From Halomonas fontilapidosi (GTDB lineage Bacteria; Pseudomonadota; Gammaproteobacteria; Pseudomonadales; Halomonadaceae): a DNA stretch of 64,000 nt. Positions 1-8,254 of the stretch are shown here, in pieces. Under the pieces are notes generated by a model, which had not been told where the DNA came from, ran no database searches, and saw only the letters and a program-made list of their open reading frames with translations. Both the position numbers and the translations under genes were made by a program. Numbering within the stretch: the first letter of the stretch is position 1; every line of letters starts with the position of its first letter. The DNA lies in contig NZ_JACHXQ010000008.1 in NCBI RefSeq assembly GCF_014192285.1, positions 62,001 to 126,000 of the forward strand, read 5' to 3'.

Positions 1-44
1 ACATAGACGCGCAGGAAGGTGCTGTCGGCCAGAGTCCGACGCAT
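1..44 (-). CDS. Sensor histidine kinase, 5' end only (partial)
   Basis: Only the first 14 codons lie in the window (M-R-R-T-L-A-D-S-T-F-L-R-V-Y), reading out of the left edge. The ATG begins two bases after the stop of the response-regulator gene, the spacing expected of a translationally coupled response regulator-kinase pair. The kinase assignment rests entirely on this context, because no kinase motif is visible. If the pair is RstA/RstB-like, the missing part should hold a periplasmic sensor flanked by two membrane segments, then HAMP, HisKA and HATPase domains. Confidence 0.5.
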   Translation of the reverse strand, partial: MRRTLADSTFLRVY

Positions 45-46
45 GC

Positions 47-772
47 TCAGCCATCCTTGACGAAGAGGTAGCCCTTGCTACGCACCGTCTTGATGCGGTG
101 CGGCTGGTTGGGATCGTCGCCAATCTTGGGGCGAATGCGCGAGACGCGAACGTCGATGGAGCGATCCTGACCGTCGTACTTGATGCCGCGCAGGCGGTCG
201 AAGATCTCTTCGCGGGTCAGAACTCGGCCGGCGTTGCTGGCCAGCAGCCACAGCAGGTCGAACTCGGCACTCGTCAGGTCGATGCGCTGGCCATCCAGCC
301 AGGCCTCGCGGGTGGCGTTGTCGATCACCAGATCGGAGAAGGTCAGGCGCGTCTCCCCGCCGGCCTCGATCGGCTCCGCGCGCCTCAGCAGGGCACGCAT
401 GCGTGCCAGCAGCACCCGCGGCTGCACCGGCTTGGGCACATAGTCGTCGGCGCCCATTTCCAGGCCCAGCACCTGGTCCATGTCATCGGTACGGGCGGTG
501 AGCATCATGATCGGGCCGGCGTATTCGCTGCGCACCCGGCGGCAGATCGACAGACCATCCTCGCCCGGCAGCATCAGGTCGAGGATCACCAGGTCCGGTT
601 GCAGGGAGAGAATCCGTTCCACCCCACGGGCACCATCGGCCTCGACCGTGACCCGGAAGCCGTTGGCCTCCAGATAGTCGCGGGTCAGGCCGGCCAGCCG
701 CTCGTCATCCTCGATGATCAGCACATGATCCTGTTCCTGGGCTTGCAAGCTGTCGTCCATCCTCTGTTCCAT
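47..772 (-). CDS. OmpR/PhoB-family response regulator, RstA-like
   Basis: A DNA-binding response regulator of about 241 residues. The receiver domain (about 15-130) has the acidic pair in LIIEDDE, the phospho-acceptor Asp near residue 65 in VILDLMLPG, and the conserved Lys near 114 in YVPKPV. The C-terminal half is an OmpR-type winged helix (TSAEFDLLWLLA, then SRIRPKIGDD and the final VRSKGYLFV). The stretch around LGLEMGADDYVPKPVQP is closest to RstA among the families I know; E. coli RstA/RstB controls acid and Mg-linked genes, but I cannot transfer that role. The start is uncertain: ATGs at 772 and 760 are both possible, and neither has a good ribosome site. A kinase start follows two bases after the stop. 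The gene is divergent from nrdA. Confidence 0.88.
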   Translation of the reverse strand: MEQRMDDSLQAQEQDHVLIIEDDERLAGLTRDYLEANGFRVTVEADGARGVERILSLQPDLVILDLMLPGEDGLSICRRVRSEYAGPIMMLTARTDDMDQVLGLEMGADDYVPKPVQPRVLLARMRALLRRAEPIEAGGETRLTFSDLVIDNATREAWLDGQRIDLTSAEFDLLWLLASNAGRVLTREEIFDRLRGIKYDGQDRSIDVRVSRIRPKIGDDPNQPHRIKTVRSKGYLFVKDG

Positions 773-964
773 CCTGACGGGCAGGTGAGCGGTCGCGGGG
801 CTCCCGTGCGCGGGAGACAAGGTTAATGGCTAAAGGATACCCGAAATCCGTCACTGCGCCTTCCCGTCGCCATACGACGACACTGAATGTCTCCCAGGCC
901 CCACGACAGGGGCCTGGCGACGGGTACCATTCTGTCCCACGGATGGCCACAGACGGTCCACAAC

Positions 965-973
965 TTATCCACT
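965..973 (+). promoter_or_regulatory. DnaA-box-like site upstream of nrdA
   Basis: TTATCCACT matches the DnaA 9-mer TTATCCACA at eight of nine positions. It lies about 150 bases before the nrdA ATG and just upstream of the NrdR-like boxes. In E. coli the nrdAB promoter is controlled by DnaA, so the position makes biological sense. A single near-match could be chance. Confidence 0.4.
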
Positions 974-991
974 TGATGGACCCCGGAAAGC

Positions 992-1034
992 ACACTATCT
1001 TGTGTCTCGGTCTGGCACGGATACTACATCGTGT
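992..1034 (+). promoter_or_regulatory. Tandem NrdR-box-like operators of nrdAB
   Basis: Two similar imperfect palindromes lie in tandem: ACACTATCTTGTGT at 992-1005 and ATACTACATCGTGT at 1021-1034, both of the form AYAC-N6-GTGT. NrdR, the ATP-cone repressor of ribonucleotide reductase genes, binds paired boxes of this kind upstream of nrd operons. These boxes have a 6-base centre (the usual 16-base box has 8) and are 29 bases apart start to start, close to three helical turns but slightly short of the usual 31-32. I regard them as probable NrdR sites. Confidence 0.5.
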
Positions 1035-1121
1035 GCCTTAGCAATCGAGACCATGCCTGTCAACCGTCGCCACAAAGGCGGCCTGCGGCCATTCGAACCA
1101 CCAGTCAGGGACTCCGGCGCC

Positions 1122-4019
1122 ATGGATACCATTGTCACCCAGGACGAGCCGTCCGTTTCCGTCACCGCACCCAAGGCCCTACGCGTCATCAAGCGTAACG
1201 GCGATGTCGTGCCCTTCGACGGCGACAAGATCGCCGTCGCCATGAGCAAGGCCTTCATCGCCGTGGAAGGCGACAACGCCGCCACCTCCTCGCGGGTGCG
1301 CGATTTCGTCCGCCAGTCCACCGACAGCATCGAGCAGGCCTTCCTGCGCCGCATGCCCGACGGCGGCACCCTGCATATCGAGGACATCCAGGACCAGGTC
1401 GAGCTGGCGCTGATGCGCGCCGGCGAGCAGCGGGTCGCCCGCGCCTATGTGCTCTACCGCGAGGAGCATGCCCGGGCGCGGGCCGCGGCCGGCGACGACA
1501 TCGTCAAGCCCCACCCCAGCCTCAACGTCACCCTCGCCGACGGCACCACCCGACCGCTCGATCTGGGCCGCATCGAGACCCTGGTGGCGGATGCCTGCGA
1601 GGGCCTGGCCAACGTCGACGCCGGGAAGATCGTCGAGGACTCGCTGAAGAACCTCTATGACGGCGTGACCGTGGACGGCGTCTCCCAGGCGCTGATGATG
1701 ACCGCGCGTACCCTGGTGGAGAAGGACCCCGACTACACCTACGTCACCGCCCGACTGCTGCAGGACAACCTGCGCCGTGAAGCCCTCGCCTTCCTGGGTA
1801 TCGCCGACGAGGCCACCTACGGCGAGATGGCCGAGCTCTACGCGCCGGCCTTCAAGGCCTATATCGCCAAGGGCATCGAGTTCGAGCAGCTCGACCCTCG
1901 GCTTGCCGAGTTCGACCTCGACCGCCTGGGCGAGGCGCTGGACCACCATCGCGACAACGCCTTCACCTACCTGGGCCTGCAGACCCTCTACGACCGCTAC
2001 TTCATCCACCGCGACGAGGTGCGCTACGAGCTGCCCCAGGTGATGTTCATGCGGGTCGCCATGGGCCTGTCCCTCAACGAGGACGACCGCGAGGGGCGGG
2101 CCATCGAGTTCTACGAGCTGCTCTCGAGCTTCGACTACATGGCCTCCACGCCGACCCTGTTCAACGCCGGCACCGTGCGCAGCCAGCTCTCCAGCTGTTA
2201 CCTGACCACCGTGCCCGACGAGCTGGACGGCATCTACAGCGCCATCCGCGACAACGCCCTGCTCTCCAAGTGGGCCGGGGGCCTGGGCAACGACTGGACG
2301 CCGGTGCGCGCGCTCGGCTCCTGGATCAAGGGCACCAACGGCAAGTCCCAGGGCGTCGTCCCCTTCCTCAAGGTGGTCAACGACACCGCCGTGGCGGTCA
2401 ACCAGGGTGGCAAGCGCAAGGGCGCGGTCTGCGCCTACCTCGAGACCTGGCACCTTGATATCGAGGAGTTCCTGGAACTGCGCAAGAACACCGGCGACGA
2501 TCGCCGCCGCACCCACGACATGAACACCGCCAACTGGGTGCCCGACCTGTTCATGAAGCGGGTCTTCGATGATGGCGAGTGGACGCTCTTCTCCCCCGCC
2601 ACCTGCCCGGACCTGCACGATCTCTACGGCGCTGCCTTCGAGCAGCGCTACGAGGAGTACGAGGCGATGACCCGCACCGGGGAGCTCAAGCTCTACAAGC
2701 GCGTCCGCGCCAAGGACATGTGGCGCAAGATGCTCTCGATGCTGTTCGAGACCGGCCATCCCTGGATCACCTTCAAGGACCCGTGCAACCTGAGGAGCCC
2801 GCAGCAGCACGCCGGCGTGGTGCACAGCTCCAACCTCTGCACCGAGATCACCCTCAATACCTCGGCCGACGAGATCGCGGTGTGCAACCTGGGCTCGGTC
2901 AACCTGGCCCAGCACGTCGTCGATGGCCGGCTCGACGGCGAGAAGCTCAAGAAGACCGTGCGCACCGCCGTGCGCATGCTCGATAACGTCATCGATATCA
3001 ACTATTACGCGGTGCCCCAGGCCAGCCACTCGAACGCCAAGCACCGTCCGGTCGGGCTGGGCATCATGGGCTTCCAGGATGCCCTCTACGCCCAGGACAT
3101 CGCCTATGCCTCGGAAGCCGCCGTCGCGTTCGCCGACCGTTCCATGGAGCTGGTCAGCTACCACGCCATCGAGGCCTCCTCCGACCTCGCCGCCGAGCGT
3201 AGCCGCTACCAGAGTTTCGAGGGCTCGCTGTGGAGCCAGGGCATCCTGCCCATCGACTCCCTGCAGAAGCTCAAGACCGAGCGCGGCGAGAAGTACCTCG
3301 AGGTCGACGAGAGCGCGACCCAGGACTGGGATCGCCTGCGCGACAAGATCGCCGAGCAGGGCATGCGCAACTCCAACGTGATGGCCATTGCCCCGACCGC
3401 CACCATCTCCAACATCTGTGGCGTGACCCAGTCGATCGAGCCGACTTACCAGAACCTCTACGTGAAATCGAACCTCTCCGGCGAGTTCACGGTGGTCAAC
3501 GCGCCCATGGTCAACGACCTCAAGGCGCGCGGCCTGTGGGACGAGGTGATGATCAACGACCTCAAATACTACGACGGCTCGGCCCAGCCCATCGACCGCA
3601 TCCCGGACGATCTCAAGGCCAAGTACGCCACCGCCTTCGAGGTGGAGCCCAAGTGGCTGGTGGAGGCCGCTGCGCGGCGCCAGAAGTGGATCGACCAGGC
3701 CCAGTCGCTGAACCTCTACATCAAGGGAGTTTCCGGCAAGAAACTCGACGTGACCTACCGCATGGCCTGGTTCCGCGGCCTCAAGACCACCTACTACCTG
3801 CGCGCCCTGGGCGCCACCTCGGTGGAGAAGTCGACCGTCGATCGCGGCACCCTCAATGCCGTGAGCAACGCCGCCCCGGGGCAGGCACCGGCGCCAGAGC
3901 CCTCTGCCGGGTCGAGCCGCGAGCCGCGCGGCATCGACGACTTCCTGCAGGGCAAGGGCGGCCAGCGGGCACCGAGTGCCGGCGAGATCGACGAGCTGGG
4001 CTGCGAGGCCTGTCAATAA
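1122..4019 (+). CDS. nrdA: Class Ia ribonucleoside-diphosphate reductase, alpha subunit
   Basis: Catalytic subunit that reduces ribonucleoside diphosphates to deoxyribonucleotides in the cytoplasm with NrdB and thioredoxin or glutaredoxin. The protein is 965 residues from the ATG chosen here. It carries two N-terminal ATP-cone regions (about 18-108, starting [17 protein letters not shown], and about 131-225), the arrangement known from the Pseudomonas aeruginosa enzyme; the first is the likely dATP allosteric site. Catalytic residues visible are Cys359 (SSCYLT) and the Asn571/Cys573/Glu575 cluster (NLCTEI). The C-terminal redox shuttle is Cys961-x-x-Cys964. An in-frame upstream start at 1002 would overlap the NrdR-like boxes and add 40 unconserved-looking residues, so it was rejected. 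nrdB follows 118 bases downstream. Confidence 0.97.
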   Translation: MDTIVTQDEPSVSVTAPKALRVIKRNGDVVPFDGDKIAVAMSKAFIAVEGDNAATSSRVRDFVRQSTDSIEQAFLRRMPDGGTLHIEDIQDQVELALMRAGEQRVARAYVLYREEHARARAAAGDDIVKPHPSLNVTLADGTTRPLDLGRIETLVADACEGLANVDAGKIVEDSLKNLYDGVTVDGVSQALMMTARTLVEKDPDYTYVTARLLQDNLRREALAFLGIADEATYGEMAELYAPAFKAYIAKGIEFEQLDPRLAEFDLDRLGEALDHHRDNAFTYLGLQTLYDRYFIHRDEVRYELPQVMFMRVAMGLSLNEDDREGRAIEFYELLSSFDYMASTPTLFNAGTVRSQLSSCYLTTVPDELDGIYSAIRDNALLSKWAGGLGNDWTPVRALGSWIKGTNGKSQGVVPFLKVVNDTAVAVNQGGKRKGAVCAYLETWHLDIEEFLELRKNTGDDRRRTHDMNTANWVPDLFMKRVFDDGEWTLFSPATCPDLHDLYGAAFEQRYEEYEAMTRTGELKLYKRVRAKDMWRKMLSMLFETGHPWITFKDPCNLRSPQQHAGVVHSSNLCTEITLNTSADEIAVCNLGSVNLAQHVVDGRLDGEKLKKTVRTAVRMLDNVIDINYYAVPQASHSNAKHRPVGLGIMGFQDALYAQDIAYASEAAVAFADRSMELVSYHAIEASSDLAAERSRYQSFEGSLWSQGILPIDSLQKLKTERGEKYLEVDESATQDWDRLRDKIAEQGMRNSNVMAIAPTATISNICGVTQSIEPTYQNLYVKSNLSGEFTVVNAPMVNDLKARGLWDEVMINDLKYYDGSAQPIDRIPDDLKAKYATAFEVEPKWLVEAAARRQKWIDQAQSLNLYIKGVSGKKLDVTYRMAWFRGLKTTYYLRALGATSVEKSTVDRGTLNAVSNAAPGQAPAPEPSAGSSREPRGIDDFLQGKGGQRAPSAGEIDELGCEACQ

Positions 4020-4025
4020 AGCTGT

Positions 4026-4061
4026 AAGCCGGAAGCTGGAAGCTTCAAGCAAAACCGGCTT
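4026..4061 (+). repeat. Imperfect hairpin and GGAAGCT-rich repeat between nrdA and nrdB
   Basis: The nrdA-nrdB spacer contains the near-repeats CCGGAAGCT, TGGAAGCTT and TCAAGC, flanked by AAGCCGG (4026-4032) and CCGGCTT (4055-4061), which can pair around a 22-base loop. There is no T-run, so this is not a strong terminator. It may set the relative levels of the two subunits or be a copy of a dispersed short repeat. Confidence 0.3.
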
Positions 4062-4137
4062 CCTGCCGACTCACATACCACGCTGGCACACACTCCGGTG
4101 CCAGCCTCGTCTGAAAGACGATCTGGAGAACGCGAGA

Positions 4138-5379
4138 ATGCTGAACTGGGACGAATTCCACGAGGACGAGACAACCGTCGCCGAGCAGCCCAAGCCGGCG
4201 CCCGCCCCGCAGCCCGCTGCCGAGTCCCAGGCCGACGACGCGGCCGTTGCCGAGCACCGCAGCAGCTACCAGGCCGCCGAGGGTGACCGCCTGGCCCGTG
4301 CCCGGGCCTCATTGGAGGCCCTCGACGTGGCGGCCGGGCTCGAGGAGCTCGAGATGGGCGCGGCGCGCATCGAGGTCGACGACAAGCGCATGATCAACGC
4401 CCGCGCCGACCTCAACCAGCTGGTGCCCTTCAAGTACGAGTGGGCCTGGCAGAAGTACCTGGACGGCAGCGCCAACCACTGGATGCCTCAGGAAGTGAAC
4501 ATGAACGCCGACATCGCGCTGTGGAAGAGTGCCGAGGGCCTCACCGCGGACGAACGGCGCATCGTCGAGCGCAGCCTGGGCTACTTCTCCACGGCGGACT
4601 CGCTGGTGGCCAACAACCTGGTGCTGGCGCTCTATCGCCTGATCACCAACCCCGAATGCCGCCAGTACCTGCTGCGCCAGGCCTTCGAGGAGGCGATCCA
4701 TACCCATGCCTACCAGTACTGCGTGGAGTCGCTGGGCATGGACGAGGGCGAGGTCTTCAACATGTACCGCGAGGTGCCCTCGGTGGCCGCCAAGTCCGCC
4801 TGGAGCCTCAAGCACACCCAGTCGCTAGCGCGTCCGGACTTCAATACCGGCACCACCGAGACCGACCAGGAACTGCTGCGCAACCTGATCGCCTTCTACT
4901 GCGTTACCGAAGGCATCTTCTTCTATTGCGGCTTCAGCCAGATCCTCTCCATGGGCCGGCGCAACAAGATGACCGGGGTGGCTGAGCAGTTCCAGTACAT
5001 CCTGCGCGACGAGTCCATGCACCTGAACTTCGGCGTGGACATGATCAACCAGATCAAGATCGAGAACCCGCAGCTGTGGACCGCGGAGTTCCAGGACGAG
5101 GTCACCCAGATGATCCTCGAGGGTACCGAGCTCGAGATCGCCTATGCCCGCGACACCATGCCCCGCGGCGTACTTGGCATGAACGCGGCGATCATGGAAG
5201 AGTACCTGCACTTCATCTGCAACCGCCGCCTGGCGCAGATCGGCCTGAAGGAGCAGTTCCCCGGCGCGCAGAACCCCTTCCCGTGGATGAGCGAGATCAT
5301 CGACCTGCGCAAGGAGAAGAACTTCTTCGAGACCCGCGTCACCGAGTACCAGGTGGGCGGTGCACTGAGCTGGGATTGA
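4138..5379 (+). CDS. nrdB: Class Ia ribonucleoside-diphosphate reductase, beta subunit
   Basis: The 413-residue radical-generating subunit that houses the diiron-tyrosyl cofactor and partners NrdA. Iron ligands are visible in order: Asp in [10 protein letters not shown], Glu and His in [10 protein letters not shown], Glu in [10 protein letters not shown], and Glu/His in [10 protein letters not shown]. The Tyr ending HTHAY (about residue 192) sits where the E. coli radical Tyr122 lies relative to the E-x-x-H motif. The N-terminus (about residues 1-60) is acidic, Ala/Pro-rich and less conserved. The ATG at 4138 is preceded by a GGAGAA ribosome site; the reading frame continues upstream to 3976, but that stretch overlaps nrdA and lacks family similarity. 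It is co-directional with nrdA and probably in the same operon. Confidence 0.96.
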   Translation: MLNWDEFHEDETTVAEQPKPAPAPQPAAESQADDAAVAEHRSSYQAAEGDRLARARASLEALDVAAGLEELEMGAARIEVDDKRMINARADLNQLVPFKYEWAWQKYLDGSANHWMPQEVNMNADIALWKSAEGLTADERRIVERSLGYFSTADSLVANNLVLALYRLITNPECRQYLLRQAFEEAIHTHAYQYCVESLGMDEGEVFNMYREVPSVAAKSAWSLKHTQSLARPDFNTGTTETDQELLRNLIAFYCVTEGIFFYCGFSQILSMGRRNKMTGVAEQFQYILRDESMHLNFGVDMINQIKIENPQLWTAEFQDEVTQMILEGTELEIAYARDTMPRGVLGMNAAIMEEYLHFICNRRLAQIGLKEQFPGAQNPFPWMSEIIDLRKEKNFFETRVTEYQVGGALSWD

Positions 5380-5382
5380 CGC

Positions 5383-5604
5383 ATGCAGCAGCCCATCATC
5401 GGCTATCACCGCGACGAGGAGGACCACTGGGTCGCGGAACTCGCCTGCGGCCACAACCAGCACGTGCGCCATCAACCGCCCTGGACCGAGCGACCCTGGG
5501 TGATCACCGAGGCGGGTCGCCGTTCGCGACTCGGCCTCGCGCTCGAGTGTGTGAAGTGCGATCGAAAGGAGCCTCGCGACAATCCCGTGCCGCGACTGGA
5601 CTGA
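5383..5604 (+). CDS. DUF3565 domain protein
   Basis: A 73-residue cytoplasmic protein starting three bases after nrdB and probably translationally coupled to it. The sequence pattern (QPIIGYHRDEEDHWVAELAC, then CGHNQHVRH, PPW, RPWV and a C-terminal C-x-x-C in ECVKCD) is that of the DUF3565 family found in many gammaproteobacteria. Conserved His and Cys residues (CGHxQHxRH, CxxC) suggest bound metal, probably zinc, but the function is unknown. The last dozen codons recur as a degenerate copy about 0.8 kb downstream, on the far side of the rhomboid gene. Confidence 0.88.
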   Translation: MQQPIIGYHRDEEDHWVAELACGHNQHVRHQPPWTERPWVITEAGRRSRLGLALECVKCDRKEPRDNPVPRLD

Positions 5605-5611
5605 TCGGCAG
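5571..5611 (+). repeat. Direct repeat, copy A (3' end of the DUF3565 gene)
   Basis: This 41-base stretch, which includes the last ten codons and stop of the DUF3565 gene, is 35/41 identical to 6388-6428. The two copies flank the minus-strand rhomboid gene in direct orientation. In the shared frame two of the differences are synonymous and one turns the stop into Trp, which suggests an old duplication of coding sequence. Confidence 0.65.
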
Positions 5612-5673
5612 TAGCGGCAACCAGCCGAGTCCTGACTCCGGTCCTGGCCGTCGCCCTGCGCCTCTTCCCCTTG

Positions 5674-6336
5674 CTACCCACCCCGGGAAGGCGGCGGCCG
5701 CCGCCAACTCAGCAACAGGAAGAGGCCCACCACCATTCCCGCCAGGTGAGCGAAATGCGCCACCCCCTGTTGGGTGCCGGCGATACCGGACCATAGCTCG
5801 ATGAGGCCGATGACGATCACGAAGTACTTGGCCTTCATGGGGATCGGCGGGATCAGCAGCAGGATGTACTGGTTCGGGTAGCGCATGCCGAAGGCCAGCA
5901 GCAGCGCGTAGACGCTCCCCGAGGCGCCCACCGTAGGGGCGAATTCGCCCATCGAGACCACCAGTAGTTGGACGGCCCCTGCCCCCAGCGCGCACAGGAC
6001 GTAGTAGGTCGCGAAACGCTGGCTGCCCCAGTCGCGCTCCAGCGGACTGCCGAACATCCACAGCACGAACATGTTGATGAAGAGATGGAAGAGGCTGCCA
6101 TGGAGAAAGGCGTAGCTCAGCAACTGCCAGAGATGGAACTCACCCACCGGCATGTCGAGTGACAGCGGCAGCGCCGCCGGGGCCTCGCCGAGAGGCCAGA
6201 GGGCGAAAAGCTGGAACATCACCCGCGGCATGACCAGTTCGACCAGGAAAATCAGGCCGTTGGCCAGCAGCAGCAGCGTGACCACCGACATCCCACCGGG
6301 TCGGCCAACGTTGAGTCGCTCCAGGTCCCGTCCCAT
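5674..6336 (-). CDS. Rhomboid-family intramembrane serine protease
   Basis: A 220-residue inner-membrane protease with about six hydrophobic segments. The catalytic Ser139 lies in the GASGSVY loop-helix and the catalytic His197 in GVAHFAHLAG; the family Asn and His of the oxyanion helix appear in LHGSLFHLFINM. It cleaves membrane segments of substrate proteins, but the substrate cannot be guessed from context. A good ribosome site (AAGGAGTGACGG) precedes the ATG. The gene lies on the opposite strand to its neighbours and is bracketed by a 41-base direct repeat, so it may be a later arrival at this spot. The C-terminus is a short basic Pro-rich tail. Confidence 0.92.
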   Translation of the reverse strand: MGRDLERLNVGRPGGMSVVTLLLLANGLIFLVELVMPRVMFQLFALWPLGEAPAALPLSLDMPVGEFHLWQLLSYAFLHGSLFHLFINMFVLWMFGSPLERDWGSQRFATYYVLCALGAGAVQLLVVSMGEFAPTVGASGSVYALLLAFGMRYPNQYILLLIPPIPMKAKYFVIVIGLIELWSGIAGTQQGVAHFAHLAGMVVGLFLLLSWRRPPPSRGG

Positions 6337-6370
6337 CCGTCACTCCTTTTCCGGTGCCATTCCCTCCTTC

Positions 6371-6418
6371 AAGGTGGACGGCAATGCGCCTCGGGACAAT
6401 CCCCTGCAGCGACTAGAC
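6371..6418 (+). pseudogene. Relic of a DUF3565 gene 3' end
   Basis: In frame this reads K-V-D-G-N-A-P-R-D-N-P-L-Q-R-L-D, against K-C-D-R-K-E-P-R-D-N-P-V-P-R-L-D at the end of the intact DUF3565 protein at 5383-5604. No start, no upstream part of the domain and no stop at the equivalent position remain. It lies in the leader of the phosphoesterase gene that starts at 6453. Confidence 0.45.
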
Positions 6419-6428
6419 TGGTCGACAG
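6388..6428 (+). repeat. Direct repeat, copy B
   Basis: Partner of 5571-5611 with 35 of 41 bases identical, located upstream of the phosphoesterase gene. It contains CTAGACT at 6413-6419, which also resembles a sigma-S-type -10 element (CTAYACT), so part of it might now serve as a promoter. That reading is speculative. Confidence 0.6.
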
Positions 6429-6452
6429 GCCCTCACCTGCCAAGAGGCGACC

Positions 6453-7055
6453 ATGGCGACATCTCGCGACAACCTGAAGCGCTACCGCGAAAAACGCGAC
6501 CTGCACCGCACACCCGAACCCGACGAGGGCGGCAGAGAAGGTCAGCGGCCGCGCTTCGTCATCCAGCAGCATGATGCCTCAACCCTTCACTACGATGTTC
6601 GCCTGGAGGTCGACGGCGTGCTCAAGTCCTGGGCAGTGCCCAAGGGCCCCTCTACCGATCCGCGCGACAAGCGCCTGGCCATTCCCACCGAGGATCATCC
6701 CCTGGCCTATGCCGACTTCGAGGGCGTGATACCGAAGGGCGAATATGGTGCCGGTACCGTGCTGATCTGGGACCGCGGCGACTATCGCAACCTCAAGGAG
6801 GGCGACGACCGGCCATCGATCGCCGAACAGCTCAAGGAGGGCCATGCTACCGTCTGGCTGGAGGGCGAGAAGCTACGCGGGGGCTATGCGCTGATCCGCA
6901 CGCACCTGGAGCAGGGGGAGGGGTGGCTGCTGGTGAAGATGGAGGACGAGGCCGCCGATGCACGACGCAATCCCACGTCCACCGAACCCGAATCCGTGGT
7001 ATCGGGGCGTACGCTGGAGGAGATCCGCGCCGAGGAAGGACAGCAAGAGCGCTGA
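6453..7055 (+). CDS. Stand-alone DNA ligase D 3'-phosphoesterase domain protein
   Basis: A 200-residue protein equivalent to the N-terminal 3'-phosphoesterase (PE) domain of LigD, which trims 3'-phosphates and 3'-ribonucleotides during end repair. Family motifs are clear: FVIQQHDASTLHYDVRLE (catalytic His, Asp and Arg), WAVPKGP, and the block from EDHPLAYADFEGVIP to GEYGAGTV. There is no ligase or primase domain in this reading frame and no Ku gene nearby, so it is a genuine solo PE protein. The C-terminal 30 residues are acidic and low in complexity. The start has a GAGG ribosome site. A role in repair of 3'-blocked ends is likely from family knowledge; participation in end joining is not shown. 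Confidence 0.9.
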   Translation: MATSRDNLKRYREKRDLHRTPEPDEGGREGQRPRFVIQQHDASTLHYDVRLEVDGVLKSWAVPKGPSTDPRDKRLAIPTEDHPLAYADFEGVIPKGEYGAGTVLIWDRGDYRNLKEGDDRPSIAEQLKEGHATVWLEGEKLRGGYALIRTHLEQGEGWLLVKMEDEAADARRNPTSTEPESVVSGRTLEEIRAEEGQQER

Positions 7056-7083
7056 ACCGGTGAAAACCGGCATACCGTGCGAA

Positions 7084-7113
7084 GCGCCCGCGGTCCGCAA
7101 GGACCACGGGCGC
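7084..7113. terminator. Strong hairpin between convergent genes
   Basis: GCGCCCG-C-GGTCC pairs with GGACC-A-CGGGCGC around a GCAA tetraloop, with one C/A mismatch. It lies between the phosphoesterase gene (plus) and the small PLDc_N-type gene (minus). There is no long T-run on either side, so it is a probable but not textbook bidirectional terminator. Confidence 0.5.
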
Positions 7114-7148
7114 CTATCGTTCAAGCAAGCCATGATCAGGGAAGCCCG

Positions 7149-7328
7149 CTATCCCTTCGGCCCGAACAGCAGCCAGATGATCAGCCCGATCAGCGGGAAG
7201 AACAGCAACACCAGGATCCAGATCAGCTTGGCCAGTCCTCCAGCCGAGCTCTGGGCCACCTTGACGATCGCCCAGATGACGATAATCAGCCAGATCAGGC
7301 CCAGCAGACCGCCTACCTCGATACCCAT
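7149..7328 (-). CDS. Small PLDc_N-type membrane protein
   Basis: A 59-residue protein of two hydrophobic helices: LLGLIWLIIVIWAIVKV (about 8-24) and LIWILVLLFFPLIGLIIWLL (about 35-54), ending F-G-P-K-G. This pattern, with a Pro in the second helix and a terminal GP, is typical of the phospholipase D N-terminal (PLDc_N) domain, which also occurs as single small proteins of unknown function. The start is well supported by AAGGAGG eight bases before the ATG. It is convergent with the phosphoesterase gene. Confidence 0.8.
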   Translation of the reverse strand: MGIEVGGLLGLIWLIIVIWAIVKVAQSSAGGLAKLIWILVLLFFPLIGLIIWLLFGPKG

Positions 7329-7414
7329 GCGACGCCTCCTTGTCGGTTTCCATTCGGCGAAATGCCATGCCTAGAGGTAGCACAGGAGCCGCAAAACACA
7401 CAATCGTGGCCGAC

Positions 7415-7443
7415 TGCCCGTTCTGGGCCTGGCTGAACGGGCA
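7415..7443 (-). terminator. Hairpin downstream of the bicupin gene
   Basis: TGCCCGTTC (7415-7423) and GAACGGGCA (7435-7443) form a perfect 9-base stem with an 11-base loop, starting seven bases after the bicupin stop on the minus strand. No T-run follows. Confidence 0.45.
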
Positions 7444-7449
7444 CCGCCA

Positions 7450-8115
7450 TCACTCGGGCAGCAGGTGGCCGACCTTGACGTAGATCAGCGCGCCATCCTC
7501 CTGCGTGAACGGCGTGTGCTGGCTGCGATGGGGGCTGCGCAGCCAGCTGCCGGCGGGATAGGCCCCATGCTCGTCGTGGAAGGTGCCCTCGAGGACCAGG
7601 ATCTCCTCGCCGCCCCAGTGGGCATGGGTCTGGAAGCGGGTGTTGGGCGCCCAGCGCACCAGCGCCACGTGCTCGCCCTCGAAATCATGAAGCGGCAGCA
7701 CCTCGAGACCCTCGACGAGCCCGGGGCGCCAGCCGCCGGCGCGGGTGTCGATGGCCTTCTGCTGGGTATCGTCCGGCGCGAACTGGTGCAGCTTGACGAA
7801 GATCAACGCCCCCTCTTCGCCCACCCGCGGCGCGTGAGCAGTGCCGATGGGGTTGCGCAGGTAGTGCCCCGCGGGATAGCGGCCATGCTCATCGGCGAAC
7901 TCGCCCTCCAGCACCAGGATCTCCTCGCCGCCACCGTGCTCGTGGGTCGGGAAGGTGCTGTCAGGCGCATAGCGCACCAGGGAGGTGGCCCGGGCCACCT
8001 CGTCGCCGACTCGGTCCAGCATCATCCGTTCCACCCCCGGGGTCGGGGACGCCACCCAGCGGTACTGGTCGGGAGTGACCACCGCGCGGCGGCTGAAGTC
8101 GGCATTGAGTCGCAT
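7450..8115 (-). CDS. ChrR-like bicupin protein
   Basis: A 221-residue cytoplasmic protein with two tandem cupin domains of the ChrR type. Each has a metal-binding H-x-H-x(3-4)-E-E-I-L-V-L-E-G signature: THEHGGGEEILVLEGEF (about 57-73) and THAHWGGEEILVLEGTF (about 168-184), followed by YPAG and a later His. In ChrR this fold is the zinc anti-sigma partner of RpoE, but no sigma factor gene is adjacent and the protein lacks the N-terminal anti-sigma helices, so a free metal-binding or small-molecule enzyme role is as likely. The ribosome site AAGGAGAGCGTC precedes the ATG. Confidence 0.82.
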   Translation of the reverse strand: MRLNADFSRRAVVTPDQYRWVASPTPGVERMMLDRVGDEVARATSLVRYAPDSTFPTHEHGGGEEILVLEGEFADEHGRYPAGHYLRNPIGTAHAPRVGEEGALIFVKLHQFAPDDTQQKAIDTRAGGWRPGLVEGLEVLPLHDFEGEHVALVRWAPNTRFQTHAHWGGEEILVLEGTFHDEHGAYPAGSWLRSPHRSQHTPFTQEDGALIYVKVGHLLPE

Positions 8116-8254
8116 GACGCTCTCCTTCTGATGGGGCCTCCGAAAGGGGCCTCTCGAGGCCGGGCCCGCTCACCTGGCCCGACGCTTGCATGATCACTGC
8201 ATGATCTCCCTCAGGTAGAATGGAGACCTTCATCGCCATTCGCAAGGAGGCCCC

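Noticed and set aside
1179..4052. Very long open frame antisense to nrdA
   Set aside because: It mirrors the codon bias of nrdA on the other strand, has no domain, and is explained by high GC at third codon positions. The same applies to the long antisense frames over the helicase, FAN1-like and sodium symporter genes.
7450..8115. ChrR anti-sigma factor
   Set aside because: No adjacent RpoE-type sigma gene and no N-terminal anti-sigma helices; a plain bicupin is the safer call.
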